In this document: piece after piece, positions 16,317-26,117 of the stretch | Numbering within the stretch: the stretch's first letter is position 1 | How the letters are laid out: every line of letters starts with the position of its first letter | Source: Nitrospira tepida | Lineage (GTDB): Bacteria > Nitrospirota > Nitrospiria > Nitrospirales > Nitrospiraceae | Direction of reading: 5' to 3' | DNA length: 64,000 nt | Assembly (NCBI RefSeq): GCF_947241125.1 | Contig: NZ_OX365700.1 | Coordinates: 124,001 to 188,000 of the forward strand | Translations under genes and position numbers: made by a program | Notes under the pieces: generated by a model | What the model was told of the DNA's origin: nothing | Databases searched by the model: none | Seen by the model: only the letters and a program-made list of their open reading frames with translations

Positions 16317-18920
16317 ATGCCGATGAATCAGCCGGAACTGCACTGCCCTGAACTCACGCACGAGTACCGAGCCCTGCTGGAGGTCACGGAGGCCATTGCC
16401 GCGCACCGTGACCTGCCCGAACTCTTTCGCGACCTCGCCCAACGTCTCCCGCAAGTCGTGCCGGTCAATTTCGTCGCGCTCTCCTTGCACGATCCGGTGC
16501 AGAACGTGATGCGGTTGCAGACCATCCAGGCGAACGTGCCGGCCGACCTGATCGGCGGCCACGTGGAGCCGGTGGACGACACGCCGGCCGGACTGGTGTG
16601 GCGCACCCAGCAGCCGCTCATCGTGCCGGACCTCGAGGCGGAAGCGCGTTGGCCGACGGTCATCGAGCGGATGAAGGAGGACGGCACGAAATCGGTGTGC
16701 ATCGTGCCCTTGACCACGGCCGTGCGGCGGCTCGGCGCGATGGGCTTTGCGAGTCTCGAGAAAGAGGCCTACGGCGAAACGGATCTCCTGTTCCTCCAGC
16801 ACGTCGGCAAGCAGGTGGCCGTGGCCGTGGACAACGTGCTCCATCATCAGGACCTCAGCCACGAACGGGACCGGTTGCGGCTGCTGCTGGAGGTCTCCGA
16901 GTCCATCGCGTCGCACCGCGACCTGACCGAGCTGTTTCACGATCTCGCGCAGCGTCTCCCCCAGGTCGTTCCGTTCGACTACATCAACGTCGTCCTGCAC
17001 GATGCCGTCCGGCAGGTCATGCGCCTGTGGCTCCTGGTGACCTCGGAGCCCAGCACGATCAGCCCCGGCCTGGAAACGCCTGTTGAGGAGTCGCCCGGCG
17101 GATTCGTCTGGAAAACCCAACAGCCGTTGACCGTGAACGACATTACGCAGGAGCGCCGCTTCCCGAAACTGATGGCGATGCTGCGCGAGAACGGCGTGCA
17201 GTCCTTCTGCGCAGTGCCCCTCACGACGGCACAACGTCCGCTCGGGGCGATGGGATTCGGGAGCCTGCAGCGGAGGGTTTATCAAGAGGCCGAGATCGAT
17301 TTCATGCAGCAGGTGGCGAAGCAGGTGGCGGTGGCCGTAGACAACGCGCTGAATTCCGAGGCCGCGCTGGCCTATCAGCGGCAATTGGCGCGCGAGCGCG
17401 ACCGGCAGCGGTTGCTGTTGGAAGTCAACAACGCGGTCGTCGCCCATCTGGATCTCGATGATCTCTTCATGGCCGTCAGCGCCTGCTTAAGACGGGTCAT
17501 CCAGCACGACGGGTCCAGCCTGCTGCTCTGCGATGCCGACAGCGGCGAGTGGCGCATCCGGGTGTTGGACTTTGCCAACAACGAAAGTTTCGTCGAGCAA
17601 GGACGAGTGGAAACGGTGACCTGGTCGCCGTGCTGCGTCGCCATCGAAACCGGGAAGGCGGCGGTGTTTCATGAGAGCGACTTAAAGGAGAAGGCGGCGA
17701 CCTCGGACATCGCGCGGCACTTGTTGTCAAAAGGGGTGAAATCATACTGCAGCGTTCCGCTCCTGTCGCATCACCGCACGTTGGGAGCCTTGAATGTCGG
17801 CCGGCGGAAGGACGACCGCTTCACGCCGGAGGAGGTCGAGCTGCTGAGCCAAGTGGCGCAACAGATCGCGATCGCGGTCGAAAACGCGTTGGCCTTTCAG
17901 GAGATCGCCACGCTGAAGGAGAAGCTGAGCAAGGAGAAGCTCTATCTTGAGCGGGAGATTCAAACCGAATACAACTTCGAGGAGATCGTCGGCGAAAGCC
18001 AGAGTCTCAAGCGCGTCCTCAAGGATGTCGAGACCGTCGCCCGGACCGATTCCACCGTGTTGATCCTGGGCGAAACCGGCAGCGGCAAGGAGCTGATTGC
18101 CCGCGCGTTGCACAATCTCAGCGAGCGGCGGGACCGCACGTTCGTCAAGCTCAATTGCGCCGCGATTCCAACCGGGCTTCTGGAAAGCGAGCTCTTCGGG
18201 CACGAAAGGGGAGCCTTTACCGGCGCCATCGCCACCAAGATCGGCCGCTTCGAATTGGCTGACCGAGGCACCATCTTTCTCGACGAGGTGGGGGAAATCC
18301 CGCTGGAGTTGCAGGTCAAGCTGCTGCGCGTGTTGCAGGAACAGGAGTTCGAACGGTTGGGCGCAACCCGCACGATGCGCGTCAACGTCCGGGTCATCGC
18401 CGCGACGAATCGCGATCTCGCGCAGCTCGTGGATGAACAGAAGTTCCGGAGCGACCTGTACTACCGGCTCAAAGTGTTCCCGATCCTCGTGCCCCCGCTG
18501 CGGGAACGAGCCGAGGACATTCCCATGCTCGTCCGCCACTTCGTTCAGAAATTCGCGGCGCGGATGAAGAAGCGCATCGAGACGATTCCGGCCCAGGCGA
18601 TGAAGGCCTTGCAGAGCTATTCGTGGCCGGGCAACATCCGGGAGCTGGAAAACTTTATCGAGCGGGCCGTGATCCTCACGCCCGGTAACGATCTCTTTGT
18701 CCCCTCGTCGGAATTGAAATTGTCGACGAGCGCGGCCACGAGCTCGGCGAACTCATTGAACGCGACCCTGGAGCAAGCTGAACGGGAACATATCCTCAAA
18801 GCTCTTCAGGAGAGTGACTGGGTGATCGGTGGCCCCACGGGAGCCGCTGCCCGGCTTGGCATGAAGCGCACGACCCTCCAGTCCAAGATTCAGAAGCTCG
18901 GCCTCACCCGCTCGAAATAG
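16317..18920 (+). CDS. Sigma-54-dependent transcriptional activator with three GAF domains (FhlA/NorR type)
   Basis: 867 residues. Three GAF sensor domains cover about 20-180, 190-350 and 370-530; the first two are near duplicates ([36 protein letters not shown]). The AAA+ domain starts with [13 protein letters not shown]. Walker A GETGSGKE is near 585 and the sigma-54 contact loop GAFTGA near 631. A Fis-type helix-turn-helix, [20 protein letters not shown], ends the protein. It activates RNA polymerase with sigma-54 in response to a ligand or redox signal bound by GAF domains. GGAGG fixes the ATG. The RND operon downstream is the likely target. Confidence 0.95.
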   Translation: MPMNQPELHCPELTHEYRALLEVTEAIAAHRDLPELFRDLAQRLPQVVPVNFVALSLHDPVQNVMRLQTIQANVPADLIGGHVEPVDDTPAGLVWRTQQPLIVPDLEAEARWPTVIERMKEDGTKSVCIVPLTTAVRRLGAMGFASLEKEAYGETDLLFLQHVGKQVAVAVDNVLHHQDLSHERDRLRLLLEVSESIASHRDLTELFHDLAQRLPQVVPFDYINVVLHDAVRQVMRLWLLVTSEPSTISPGLETPVEESPGGFVWKTQQPLTVNDITQERRFPKLMAMLRENGVQSFCAVPLTTAQRPLGAMGFGSLQRRVYQEAEIDFMQQVAKQVAVAVDNALNSEAALAYQRQLARERDRQRLLLEVNNAVVAHLDLDDLFMAVSACLRRVIQHDGSSLLLCDADSGEWRIRVLDFANNESFVEQGRVETVTWSPCCVAIETGKAAVFHESDLKEKAATSDIARHLLSKGVKSYCSVPLLSHHRTLGALNVGRRKDDRFTPEEVELLSQVAQQIAIAVENALAFQEIATLKEKLSKEKLYLEREIQTEYNFEEIVGESQSLKRVLKDVETVARTDSTVLILGETGSGKELIARALHNLSERRDRTFVKLNCAAIPTGLLESELFGHERGAFTGAIATKIGRFELADRGTIFLDEVGEIPLELQVKLLRVLQEQEFERLGATRTMRVNVRVIAATNRDLAQLVDEQKFRSDLYYRLKVFPILVPPLRERAEDIPMLVRHFVQKFAARMKKRIETIPAQAMKALQSYSWPGNIRELENFIERAVILTPGNDLFVPSSELKLSTSAATSSANSLNATLEQAEREHILKALQESDWVIGGPTGAAARLGMKRTTLQSKIQKLGLTRSK

Positions 18921-18921
18921 C

Positions 18922-18953
18922 GCCGATTTTTCGGCACGCGCCGAAAGATCGGC
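18922..18953. promoter_or_regulatory. 14-bp inverted repeat: terminator stem or activator binding site
   Basis: GCCGATTTTTCGGC and GCCGAAAGATCGGC pair with one mismatch around ACGC, directly after the regulator stop codon. There is no T tract. It lies about 150 bases upstream of the candidate -24/-12 promoter, which is the usual distance for an enhancer site bound by a sigma-54 activator. Confidence 0.5.
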
Positions 18954-19103
18954 AGTCTATGTTCTATCTTCCTTTCCTATCAAAATCCTAACGACGACAG
19001 TCTCTCCACGAGAACAGTTCGAGAAATCCTCCTGCAATTCATCGGTTAACCATCGCACACTCGCGATCGGCCTTTCCGGGCACTTGATCATTTGCGGGAG
19101 GAA

Positions 19104-19118
19104 TGGGTGTTGCTTTGC
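19104..19118 (+). promoter_or_regulatory. Candidate sigma-54 (-24/-12) promoter for the RND operon
   Basis: TGG-N8-TTGC has the invariant GG and GC with exactly ten bases between them and the preferred TT before GC. The CAC of the -24 box is missing. Transcription would start near 19130, 110 bases before the adaptor gene. Confidence 0.45.
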
Positions 19119-19240
19119 CCCGGGTGTAATGGTAGCGCGACGAGGGAAACTGTTTTGGGAGTTGCCATGAAGTCATTCTCTCACCCACTCATATCCGCGA
19201 CGAAATTCCAGATCGGTCGGCGCTCGGGAGGGCGTCAGTC

Positions 19241-20395
19241 ATGAGTCGTTCTCGCGTGAATCGTCCCCGTTGGATCGGATCTGCTCTGCTGCTCCTGATG
19301 GTGGTCTCGACCGGCGCCGGTCTGGCGACATGGAAATATGCGGCCATCCAGGACAGCGCCGCGGCTTCCGCCAACCAGCCGGAACCGATGGAATCCGTGA
19401 TGGTCGCCGTGGCCGAAGAGCGTGAACACCGCCAGACCACCACCTCGATCGGCACGGTCTTGGCCTTGCGCTCGATCACGCTGCGCAACGAACTGGCCGG
19501 CACCGTCCGTCAGGTCCGGCTCACGCCCGGACAGATCGTCGAGGCCGGCACCGTGCTGGTCGCGCTGGATGTGGCGGTCGAGGAGGCCGAGCTGAAGGCG
19601 CAGAAGGCGCAGGCGGCGTTGGCCAAGACCGTGCTCGCCCGCCGGCAGCATTTAAGTCTGGATCTGGCGACGGCCCAGGAGGAAGTGGATCGCGCGCGCG
19701 CGGACCTGGATGTCGCGCTGGCCCAGATCGCGCGGACCGAGGCCATCATCGCCCGCAAGACCATCCGCGCGCCGTTCCGGGCCAAGGTCGGCATGGCGGA
19801 CGTGCATCCAGGCCAGTACCTGAACGAGGGCACGCAACTGACGACCTTGCAAGGCGTCGACGAGGCGGCCCACGTGGACTTCACGGTTGCGCAGCAGGTG
19901 GCCGCGGGATTGCGGGAAGGCGAGCGAGTCGACGTGCTCGCCCCTGGTTCGTCGTCTCCGATTCAGGCCAAGATCGTCGCCATCGACGCCCGCGTCGATC
20001 CAACGACCCGGAATGCCATGGTGCGGGCGCGGATCGACCGTGCTGCTGAAGCCCCACCGCCCGGCGCCTCGGTTCGCGTGCTGGTTCCGATCGGCACGCT
20101 GCGCAAGGCCGTGGCTGTCCCGGTGAGCGCCCTGCGGAAGGGGCCGGGCGGCGATCAAGTGTTCGTCATCCAGACGGACCAGGAGGGGAAGACCAGGGCC
20201 TATGCGCGGCAAGTCGAGAGTGGGGCCATGGTTGGCGACGAGGTCGTGACCTATGCGGGGCTGAATCCCGGTGAACGGGTGGCCGCCTCCGGGTCCTTCA
20301 AGTTGCGCGACGGGGTGCTGGTCGCAGTCGCCGGCGATTATGGAAACCGTCAGGAGAGCGGGCAGGCGCAACCTCAGGTTCTGAGTCAACGCTGA
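19241..20395 (+). CDS. RND efflux periplasmic adaptor subunit (membrane fusion protein)
   Basis: 384 residues. An N-terminal membrane anchor (IGSALLLLMVVSTGAGLATW) is followed by a split lipoyl domain (NELAGTVRQVRLTPGQIVEAG and TIRAPFRAKVGMADVHPGQYL, landmarks at about 87-107 and 165-190), a short alpha hairpin between them rich in Ala, Lys and Glu, and a beta-barrel plus membrane-proximal domain. It bridges the inner-membrane pump to an outer-membrane channel. GGGAGG lies before the ATG. It is followed after 35 bases by the pump gene. No outer-membrane factor gene follows in this operon. Confidence 0.93.
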   Translation: MSRSRVNRPRWIGSALLLLMVVSTGAGLATWKYAAIQDSAAASANQPEPMESVMVAVAEEREHRQTTTSIGTVLALRSITLRNELAGTVRQVRLTPGQIVEAGTVLVALDVAVEEAELKAQKAQAALAKTVLARRQHLSLDLATAQEEVDRARADLDVALAQIARTEAIIARKTIRAPFRAKVGMADVHPGQYLNEGTQLTTLQGVDEAAHVDFTVAQQVAAGLREGERVDVLAPGSSSPIQAKIVAIDARVDPTTRNAMVRARIDRAAEAPPPGASVRVLVPIGTLRKAVAVPVSALRKGPGGDQVFVIQTDQEGKTRAYARQVESGAMVGDEVVTYAGLNPGERVAASGSFKLRDGVLVAVAGDYGNRQESGQAQPQVLSQR

Positions 20396-20430
20396 GCGGA
20401 GCGGAAGGCTTCCGAGAGAAGGACCGTCAG

Positions 20431-23400
20431 ATGCGTTCGTTCACCGATACCTTCATCAAACATCCCGTGCTGGCGGTGGTCGTCAACCTCGTCATCGTGC
20501 TGGTCGGGTGGCGGGCGCTGACCGTCCTGCCGGTGCAGCAATATCCGAAGATCGAAAGTTCGTCGGTCATCATCACGACGGTCTATTACGGCGCCAGCGC
20601 CGAAACCGTGCGCGGCTTCCTGACCACGCCGATCGAGCGCGTCGTGTCGGCGATCAGCGGGGTGGACTATCTGGAATCGACCAGCCGCGCCGGCCTCAGC
20701 ACCGTGACGGTGCACCTGAAGCTCAACCACAGCAGCACGGCGGCGCTGGCCGAGGTCACGGCCCGGCTCCAGCAGGTCCGATCTGAGCTGCCTCAGGAGG
20801 CCGAGCCGCCTGTGGTCGAGGTGCAACGGGCGGACCGGCCCTACGCCTCGTTTTACCTGAGCTTCACGTCGACAGAACGGAGCGTGCCGGCCGTCACCGA
20901 CTGGCTGCTCCGCACGTTGCAGCCGCAACTGGCCACACTGCCCGGCGTTCAGCGCGTGACGATCGAGGGAGGCCGGCAGATCGCCATGCGCGTCTGGATC
21001 GACCCCGATCGCCTGGCCCTGTTCAACCTTTCTCCCGGCGACGTGCAGGAATCCCTGCGGCGCAATAACTACCTGGCCGCGGTCGGACGGACGAAGGGCA
21101 ATCTCGTGCAGGTCAACCTGCTCGCGAACACCGACCTGCGTTCCGCCGAGGAGTTCGAGAACCTGATCGTCGCCGACCGCGGGGGCGCCATCGTGCGACT
21201 GAGCGACGTGGCGCGGGTCGAACTCGGGGCCGAAGAGGCCGAGGTCATCGCCAAGTACGGCGCGAAGGAAGGCGTCTATCTGGGCGTGTGGCCGCTGGTC
21301 GGCTCCAACGAGATCGAGGTCGCACAGCGGCTGCGCGAGGAGATGGACCGCATCAGGCCCACGCTGCCCAAGGACATCGACATGCGGCTGGTGTGGGACG
21401 GCACGATGTTCATGAGGAATGCGCTGGAAGAGATCACGAAGACGCTGGCGGAGACGATCGCGATCGTCGGGTTGGCGGTGTTCCTGTTCATGGGCTCGGT
21501 GCGCACCGCGCTGGTGCCGCTGCTCGCCATGCCGGTCTCGCTGATCGGCGCGGCGATCGTCATGCTCGCGTTCGGGTTCAGCCTGAACCTGCTGACGATC
21601 CTCGCGATCGTGCTCTCGGTCGGACTCGTCGTGGATGACGCGATCGTGGTCGTGGAAAACGTCGAGCGGCACGTGCGCCGGGGCAAGTCGCGGATCGATG
21701 CGGCGCTGATCGGCGCAAGGGAATTGCTCAGCCCGATCATCGCGATGACGATCACGCTGGCCACGGTGTATGCGCCGATCGGCTTTCAGGGCGGCCTCAC
21801 CGGGTCGCTGTTTCTTGAATTTGCCATCACCCTGGCCGCCGCCGTGGTCGTGTCAGGCATTGTGGCGCTCACGCTCTCGCCGGTCATGAGCTCGCGATTC
21901 GTGCACCCGCAGGGCAAGGAGGGCCGGCTGACCACCCTGGTCAACCGGGGCTTCGAGCTGGTGCGCCGCGCCTACGCCAGGCTGCTCGACGGCGCGCTGG
22001 CAATGCGCTGGGCCATTGTCGCGGCGTCGCTGTTGATCATGGTCGCCGCCTGGCCGTTGTACATGTTCTCGCGTCAGGAACTGGCGCCGGTGGAGGACCA
22101 GAGCCACATCAGCCTCTTCTTCGAGGCCTCGCCCGACTCCACGTTGGCCGCCACCAACCGCGAGCACCTCAAGATCGTGGATGCCATCACGGCATTTCCG
22201 GAAACGGATTTCACCTGGTCGCTGACGTCGGCCTGGGGAGGATTCGGCGGCCTGGTCGCGCAAGATTGGAAAGTGCGCGCCCGGTCGACCGAAGAGATGT
22301 TCGGCGAGGTCTACGGCGCGGTGTCGCAGGTGCCGGGCCTGCGGGTGTTCCCGCGCCTGGACCCGCCCCTGCCCACCCCGGGCCAATACGATGTCGAGCT
22401 GGTGCTCCAAAGCGACAGGCCGGCCGAACAGATGCTGGAGACGGTCGGCGCCGTGCTCGGCGCGGGCTGGCAAAGCGGAAAGTTCCTGTACGTGGACACG
22501 GACCTGAAGATCGACCTGCCGCAGGCGCGGGTCGTGCTCGACCGCGAGCGCCTCGCCGACCTGGGGCTGGATCTGGCCGGAGTCGGCCGGGAACTCGGGA
22601 CGATGCTCGGCGGAGCCTACGTGAACCGCTTCAACTTCTTCGACCGCAGCTATAAGGTGATTCCGCAACTCGGCGACGAGGACCGCGCCACCGTCGGCCC
22701 GCTGCTTGACCTCAAGATCAAGACGCCGGGCGGCCAGCTCGTGCCGGTTTCGACCTTCACGCAGATCGAGACGAGCACCGCGCCGCGCACCTTGAACCGG
22801 TTCCAGCAGCGCAACGCGGTGCGGATCTTCGGCGGGGTCAAGCCGGGCGTCACGAAGGATGAGGGACTGCGGGTGCTCGAACAGGCGGCAACCGCGGCGG
22901 GAGGACCGGGCGTCGTGCTCGACTATGCGGGAGAGTCGCGGCACATCCGCCGAGAGGGTTCGGCGCTCACCGTCACGCTGGGGTTCGCGATCGTGCTCAT
23001 TTATCTGGTGCTGGCGGCGCAGTTCCACAGTTTTCGCGACCCGTTGATCGTGCTGTTGGGCTCCGTGCCGCTGGCGATCTCCGGCGCGCTGGTGTTCAGT
23101 TTCCTGGACCTCACCACGATCAACATCTACTCGCAGGTCGGGTTGATCACCCTGGTGGGGCTGATCGCGAAGAACGGCATCCTCATCGTGGAGTTTGCAA
23201 ACACGCTGCAAGCGCGCGGCCTCTCGAAGGTGGCCGCCTTGCGCGAGGCGGCGTTGACCAGACTAAGGCCGGTGCTGATGACCTCGGCCGCCACGGTCTT
23301 CGGACACCTGCCGTTGGTGTTGGTGTCCGGGCCGGGGGCCGAAGCCCGCAACAGCATTGGGATGGTGCTGGTCACCGGCATGACGGTCGGCACCTTGTTC

Positions 23401-23535
23401 ACGCTGTTCGTCGTCCCGGTGTTCTACTCGCTGATCGCGTCTCAACATCAGACGGTCCCGGAGCAGGAGGAACGAGCGGAGCGGGAAGTGCGGGAGGAAG
23501 TGGATTACGACGGGCTGCTGGCAGCGGGGAGCTAG
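20431..23535 (+). CDS. RND efflux permease (HAE1/MexB-like)
   Basis: 1034 residues, full length. It has the typical start FIKHPVLAVVVNLVIVLVGW, twelve membrane helices in two halves, and two large periplasmic loops. The proton-relay motif GLVVDDAIVVVENVERH near residue 400 contains the Asp pair of TM4. The second-half counterpart LVGLIAKNGILIVEFAN near 915 carries the lysine position. It exports drugs, metals or metabolites using the proton gradient. The pump partners with the adaptor upstream. The outer-membrane channel must come from elsewhere, for example the NodT-type protein at 55793 (inference). Confidence 0.95.
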   Translation: MRSFTDTFIKHPVLAVVVNLVIVLVGWRALTVLPVQQYPKIESSSVIITTVYYGASAETVRGFLTTPIERVVSAISGVDYLESTSRAGLSTVTVHLKLNHSSTAALAEVTARLQQVRSELPQEAEPPVVEVQRADRPYASFYLSFTSTERSVPAVTDWLLRTLQPQLATLPGVQRVTIEGGRQIAMRVWIDPDRLALFNLSPGDVQESLRRNNYLAAVGRTKGNLVQVNLLANTDLRSAEEFENLIVADRGGAIVRLSDVARVELGAEEAEVIAKYGAKEGVYLGVWPLVGSNEIEVAQRLREEMDRIRPTLPKDIDMRLVWDGTMFMRNALEEITKTLAETIAIVGLAVFLFMGSVRTALVPLLAMPVSLIGAAIVMLAFGFSLNLLTILAIVLSVGLVVDDAIVVVENVERHVRRGKSRIDAALIGARELLSPIIAMTITLATVYAPIGFQGGLTGSLFLEFAITLAAAVVVSGIVALTLSPVMSSRFVHPQGKEGRLTTLVNRGFELVRRAYARLLDGALAMRWAIVAASLLIMVAAWPLYMFSRQELAPVEDQSHISLFFEASPDSTLAATNREHLKIVDAITAFPETDFTWSLTSAWGGFGGLVAQDWKVRARSTEEMFGEVYGAVSQVPGLRVFPRLDPPLPTPGQYDVELVLQSDRPAEQMLETVGAVLGAGWQSGKFLYVDTDLKIDLPQARVVLDRERLADLGLDLAGVGRELGTMLGGAYVNRFNFFDRSYKVIPQLGDEDRATVGPLLDLKIKTPGGQLVPVSTFTQIETSTAPRTLNRFQQRNAVRIFGGVKPGVTKDEGLRVLEQAATAAGGPGVVLDYAGESRHIRREGSALTVTLGFAIVLIYLVLAAQFHSFRDPLIVLLGSVPLAISGALVFSFLDLTTINIYSQVGLITLVGLIAKNGILIVEFANTLQARGLSKVAALREAALTRLRPVLMTSAATVFGHLPLVLVSGPGAEARNSIGMVLVTGMTVGTLFTLFVVPVFYSLIASQHQTVPEQEERAEREVREEVDYDGLLAAGS

Positions 23536-23582
23536 GGGTGAAGTAGGGCAACACTCATCCGAATACATCATGGAGGCCGGCG

Positions 23583-24248
23583 ATGTTGTCATCGGATCAC
23601 ATTCACCACAGGTCGCAGATCACCGCATCCGCGGTCGCTATCCTGACGCTGTGGCTTGCGGTGGTCATGCTGCTCGCCGCCCGTGGAGCCTATAACAGGG
23701 ATCCCGGGAGCTTGCCGCTGCCGATCCTTCTTGGTGTGACCTTCCCGATCATGGTGTTCCTCACGCTCTATTCGGTCTGGCCGACGTTCCGCTGGTTCAT
23801 CCTCTCTCTCGATCTGGTCCCTGTCACCGCGATTCAAGCGTGGCGATTCGGCGGGCTCGGCTTTCTTGCGTTGTACGCGTACGGGATCCTGCCCGGCCAT
23901 TTTGCTTGGCCCGCCGGACTCGGCGATATGGCGATCGGCGCTTCCGCCGTATGGGTCGCCTGGGCGTTGAGTCGCAGACCGCAGTTTGCTTCGAGCCGTT
24001 CATTCGCGATCTGGAACCTTCTCGGGATAGTCGACCTTGTAGTCGCGGTCGGTGTGGGAGCGGCGTCGTCCGGCTTGGGGCTTGGCGAGTACGGAGAGAT
24101 CACGACAGGTCCCATGGCTCGGATGCCGCTGGTGTTGGTCCCCGGCTTTCTGGTGCCTTGTTTCATCATGCTGCACCTGACCGCGCTCATTCAGGCGCAA
24201 AGGTTGATCATGTCAGGAGGGTTCTGGCAAACAGGCTTCAGCCGATGA
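23583..24248 (+). CDS. Polytopic membrane protein of unknown function
   Basis: 221 residues with about six hydrophobic segments (SAVAILTLWLAVVMLLAARG, GVTFPIMVFLTLYSVW, GFLALYAYGILP, MAIGASAVWVAWALS, LGIVDLVVAVGVGAASSG, LVLVPGFLVPCFIMLHLTAL). A charged, acid-free loop separates helices. I do not recognise a family. It follows the RND pump by 47 bases with its own TGGAGG, so it may belong to the same operon. Confidence 0.75.
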   Translation: MLSSDHIHHRSQITASAVAILTLWLAVVMLLAARGAYNRDPGSLPLPILLGVTFPIMVFLTLYSVWPTFRWFILSLDLVPVTAIQAWRFGGLGFLALYAYGILPGHFAWPAGLGDMAIGASAVWVAWALSRRPQFASSRSFAIWNLLGIVDLVVAVGVGAASSGLGLGEYGEITTGPMARMPLVLVPGFLVPCFIMLHLTALIQAQRLIMSGGFWQTGFSR

Positions 24249-24411
24249 GAGCTGTAGCCCGCAATGTCATGCACAGGTTCGGCCGTCGGCGCGGCGTTCC
24301 CGGCAAGTTAGATGGTCTCATCGTTGCGGGCATGAACGAGGGTTGTGCGGCCGGATCGAGCGGTGTGTCGTCACGCGAAGAGCGTTCGGCTTTCCACGAA
24401 GGAGGTCGTCC

Positions 24412-24890
24412 ATGTCGGGCAAAGTGAACGCGATCCCCGTGGGGTATGAAGGCGCGACACCCTATCTCATCGTCAAGGACGCGACCCGCGCATTGGAGTT
24501 TTATCAGAAGGCCTTCGGAGCCACGGAGATCATGCGTATTCCGGCTCCGGAAGGAAAGGTGGGCCACGCGGAATCAAGATCGGGGCCTCGCTCATCATGC
24601 TGGCCGATGAATTCCCCGACATGAATTGCAGGAGTCCTCAGTCGTTCGGCGGCACACCCGTGAGTATCATGGTGTACGTCCAGGACGTGGACCGGTTCGT
24701 CAATCGAGCGGTTGCCGCCGGGGCCACGGTGCTCAGACCGGTTGAGAACAAGTTCTATGGCGACCGCGCAGCCAGCCTCGAAGATCCCTTTGGGCATCAA
24801 TGGCATTTCGCCACGCATGTGGAGGACATGCCTCCCGATGAACTGGCGAAACGGGCCGAGGCTTTCATGAAGCCGAAGGGCGGCGCGTAA
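24412..24890 (+). pseudogene. VOC (PhnB-like) family protein, single-base frameshift
   Basis: The ATG at 24412 has AAGGAGG before it. The first 53 codons read GYEGATPYLIVKDATRALEFYQKAFGATE, a glyoxalase/PhnB-like domain. At about 24572 the frame breaks; the next frame continues IMLADEFPDMN, VSIMVYVQDVDRFVNRAVAAG and DPFGHQWHFATHVEDM to the natural end. Adding one A in GAATC (to GAAATC) restores GHAEIKIGASLIMLADEFP, which matches the intact paralogue at 45841. So the gene was whole very recently or a base is missing in the sequence. Confidence 0.85.
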
Positions 24891-25026
24891 GCCATTGTCA
24901 GGCGAGGGCGGCGCGACTAATCGCAGAGGTGGGACAACACACAGGGCAATGAGAAGATTGCACATGGTGAGCCCGACAGCCTCGGGCAGTCGTTGTTGTC
25001 AGGCCTTACAGAGGCTTCAGGGCCAT

Positions 25027-25053
25027 TGTCGATTTCCGGCTGTCCGGTTCGAC
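25027..25053 (+). promoter_or_regulatory. Predicted ECF42-type promoter (TGTCGA-N17-CGAC)
   Basis: TGTCGA at 25027-25032 and CGAC at 25050-25053, 97 bases before the SRPBCC start codon. The same motif with spacing 16 or 17 precedes three YciI transcription units in the window. Confidence 0.65.
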
Positions 25054-25150
25054 TAAAGGGTAGGGTCATAAGACAAGCAGCCAGAACCAACCGAAGGCGC
25101 CTGTTCTGATCGCTTGAGAACTTCAAGTTGCCCTAATGTGGAGGTGTGAC

Positions 25151-25609
25151 ATGGCGGACATTATTCATCGCGTGGGAATCAAGGCTGGTCCTGACAAGGT
25201 GTTCAGGGCGCTCTCGACGATCGACGGACTGGCCGGTTGGTGGACCACCGACACGAGTGGCGTCGCTGATGTTGGGAAGATCATTTCCTTTCAGTTTCGC
25301 GACCCCAACGGAAAGACGATTGGCGGATTCGACATGGAAGTGGTGAAGCAAGAACCCGCCAAGAAGGTCCAGTGGAAGTGTGTTAAAGGGCCCGAGGAAT
25401 GGATCGGTACGGACATCACTTTCGATTTGAAACAAGAGAACGACTTCACGATTGTCCTGTTCGGCCATCGGAAGTGGAAGGAGTCCAGCGAGTTTACCGC
25501 CCATTGCAGCACGAAATGGGCGGTCTTCCTGATAAGTCTCAAGGAACTCGTCGAAACCGGGAAGGGCAGACCTTCTCCGAGAGATATCAAGATCGACAAT
25601 TGGAATTAG
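25151..25609 (+). CDS. SRPBCC (AHSA1/START-like) family protein
   Basis: 152 residues. The family start DIIHRVGIKAGPDKVFRALSTIDGLAGWW is typical of activator of Hsp90 ATPase homologue 1-like proteins, followed by the strands ISFQFRD, EVVKQEPAKKVQWK and a long C-terminal helix. These form a helix-grip hydrophobic pocket; the ligand is unknown. GGAGGTG immediately precedes the ATG. Two VOC genes follow at short distance, suggesting one operon driven by the ECF42-type motif upstream. Confidence 0.9.
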   Translation: MADIIHRVGIKAGPDKVFRALSTIDGLAGWWTTDTSGVADVGKIISFQFRDPNGKTIGGFDMEVVKQEPAKKVQWKCVKGPEEWIGTDITFDLKQENDFTIVLFGHRKWKESSEFTAHCSTKWAVFLISLKELVETGKGRPSPRDIKIDNWN

Positions 25610-25660
25610 CTCGGAAGAGGTGCCGCCTATGACGGGGTCCACCACAAAAAGGAGTCGGAC

Positions 25661-26068
25661 ATGATCGGCAAAATCTTCGTGAATCTTCCCGTAAGGGATC
25701 TGGACAAATCGATGACGTTCTTCAAAGCGATCGGCTTCTCGTTCAATCCGCAATTCACGGACAAGACCGCAGCCTGCATGGTCATGAGCGACGATATCTA
25801 CGCCATGTTGCTGACCCATCCAAAAATCAAGCAGTTCACCAAGAAACAGGTCGCCGATGCTCACGAGACCACCGAGGTCCTGACCGCCCTTTCGGTCGAA
25901 AGCAAGGCAAAGGTTCACGAGATGGCCGATGCCGCGACCCGGGCCGGCGGGAAGGAGGCGCGCGAGCCCCAGGATTACGGGTTCATGTTCGGGCGGAGCT
26001 TCGAGGACCCCGACGGGCATATCTGGGAAGTCTTCTGGATGGACCCGGCCCACGTGCAGAAGGGATAA
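25661..26068 (+). CDS. VOC family protein (glyoxalase/extradiol dioxygenase superfamily)
   Basis: 135 residues, two beta-alpha-beta-beta-beta modules. It begins KIFVNLPVRDLDKSMTFFKAIGF and ends SFEDPDGHIWEVFWMDP, as in the lactoylglutathione lyase-like single-domain members. The Glu in WEVFWM is the usual metal ligand. Substrate unknown. GGAGT precedes the ATG. It is 51 bases behind the SRPBCC gene. Confidence 0.9.
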   Translation: MIGKIFVNLPVRDLDKSMTFFKAIGFSFNPQFTDKTAACMVMSDDIYAMLLTHPKIKQFTKKQVADAHETTEVLTALSVESKAKVHEMADAATRAGGKEAREPQDYGFMFGRSFEDPDGHIWEVFWMDPAHVQKG

Positions 26069-26117
26069 GCGTTCGTATTGGAGCCGATAGCTCACGAGGG
26101 ATGCAGAAAGATCGACT

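Noticed and set aside
16146-17447. 433-codon minus-strand frame
   Set aside because: Antisense to the GAF domains of the sigma-54 activator; repeats in it mirror the GAF duplication.
19078-19095. GGGCACTTGATCATTTGC as a sigma-54 promoter
   Set aside because: The distance between GG and GC is 13 bases, not 10.
20386-21672. 428-codon minus-strand frame
   Set aside because: Antisense to the RND pump at 20431; no motif.
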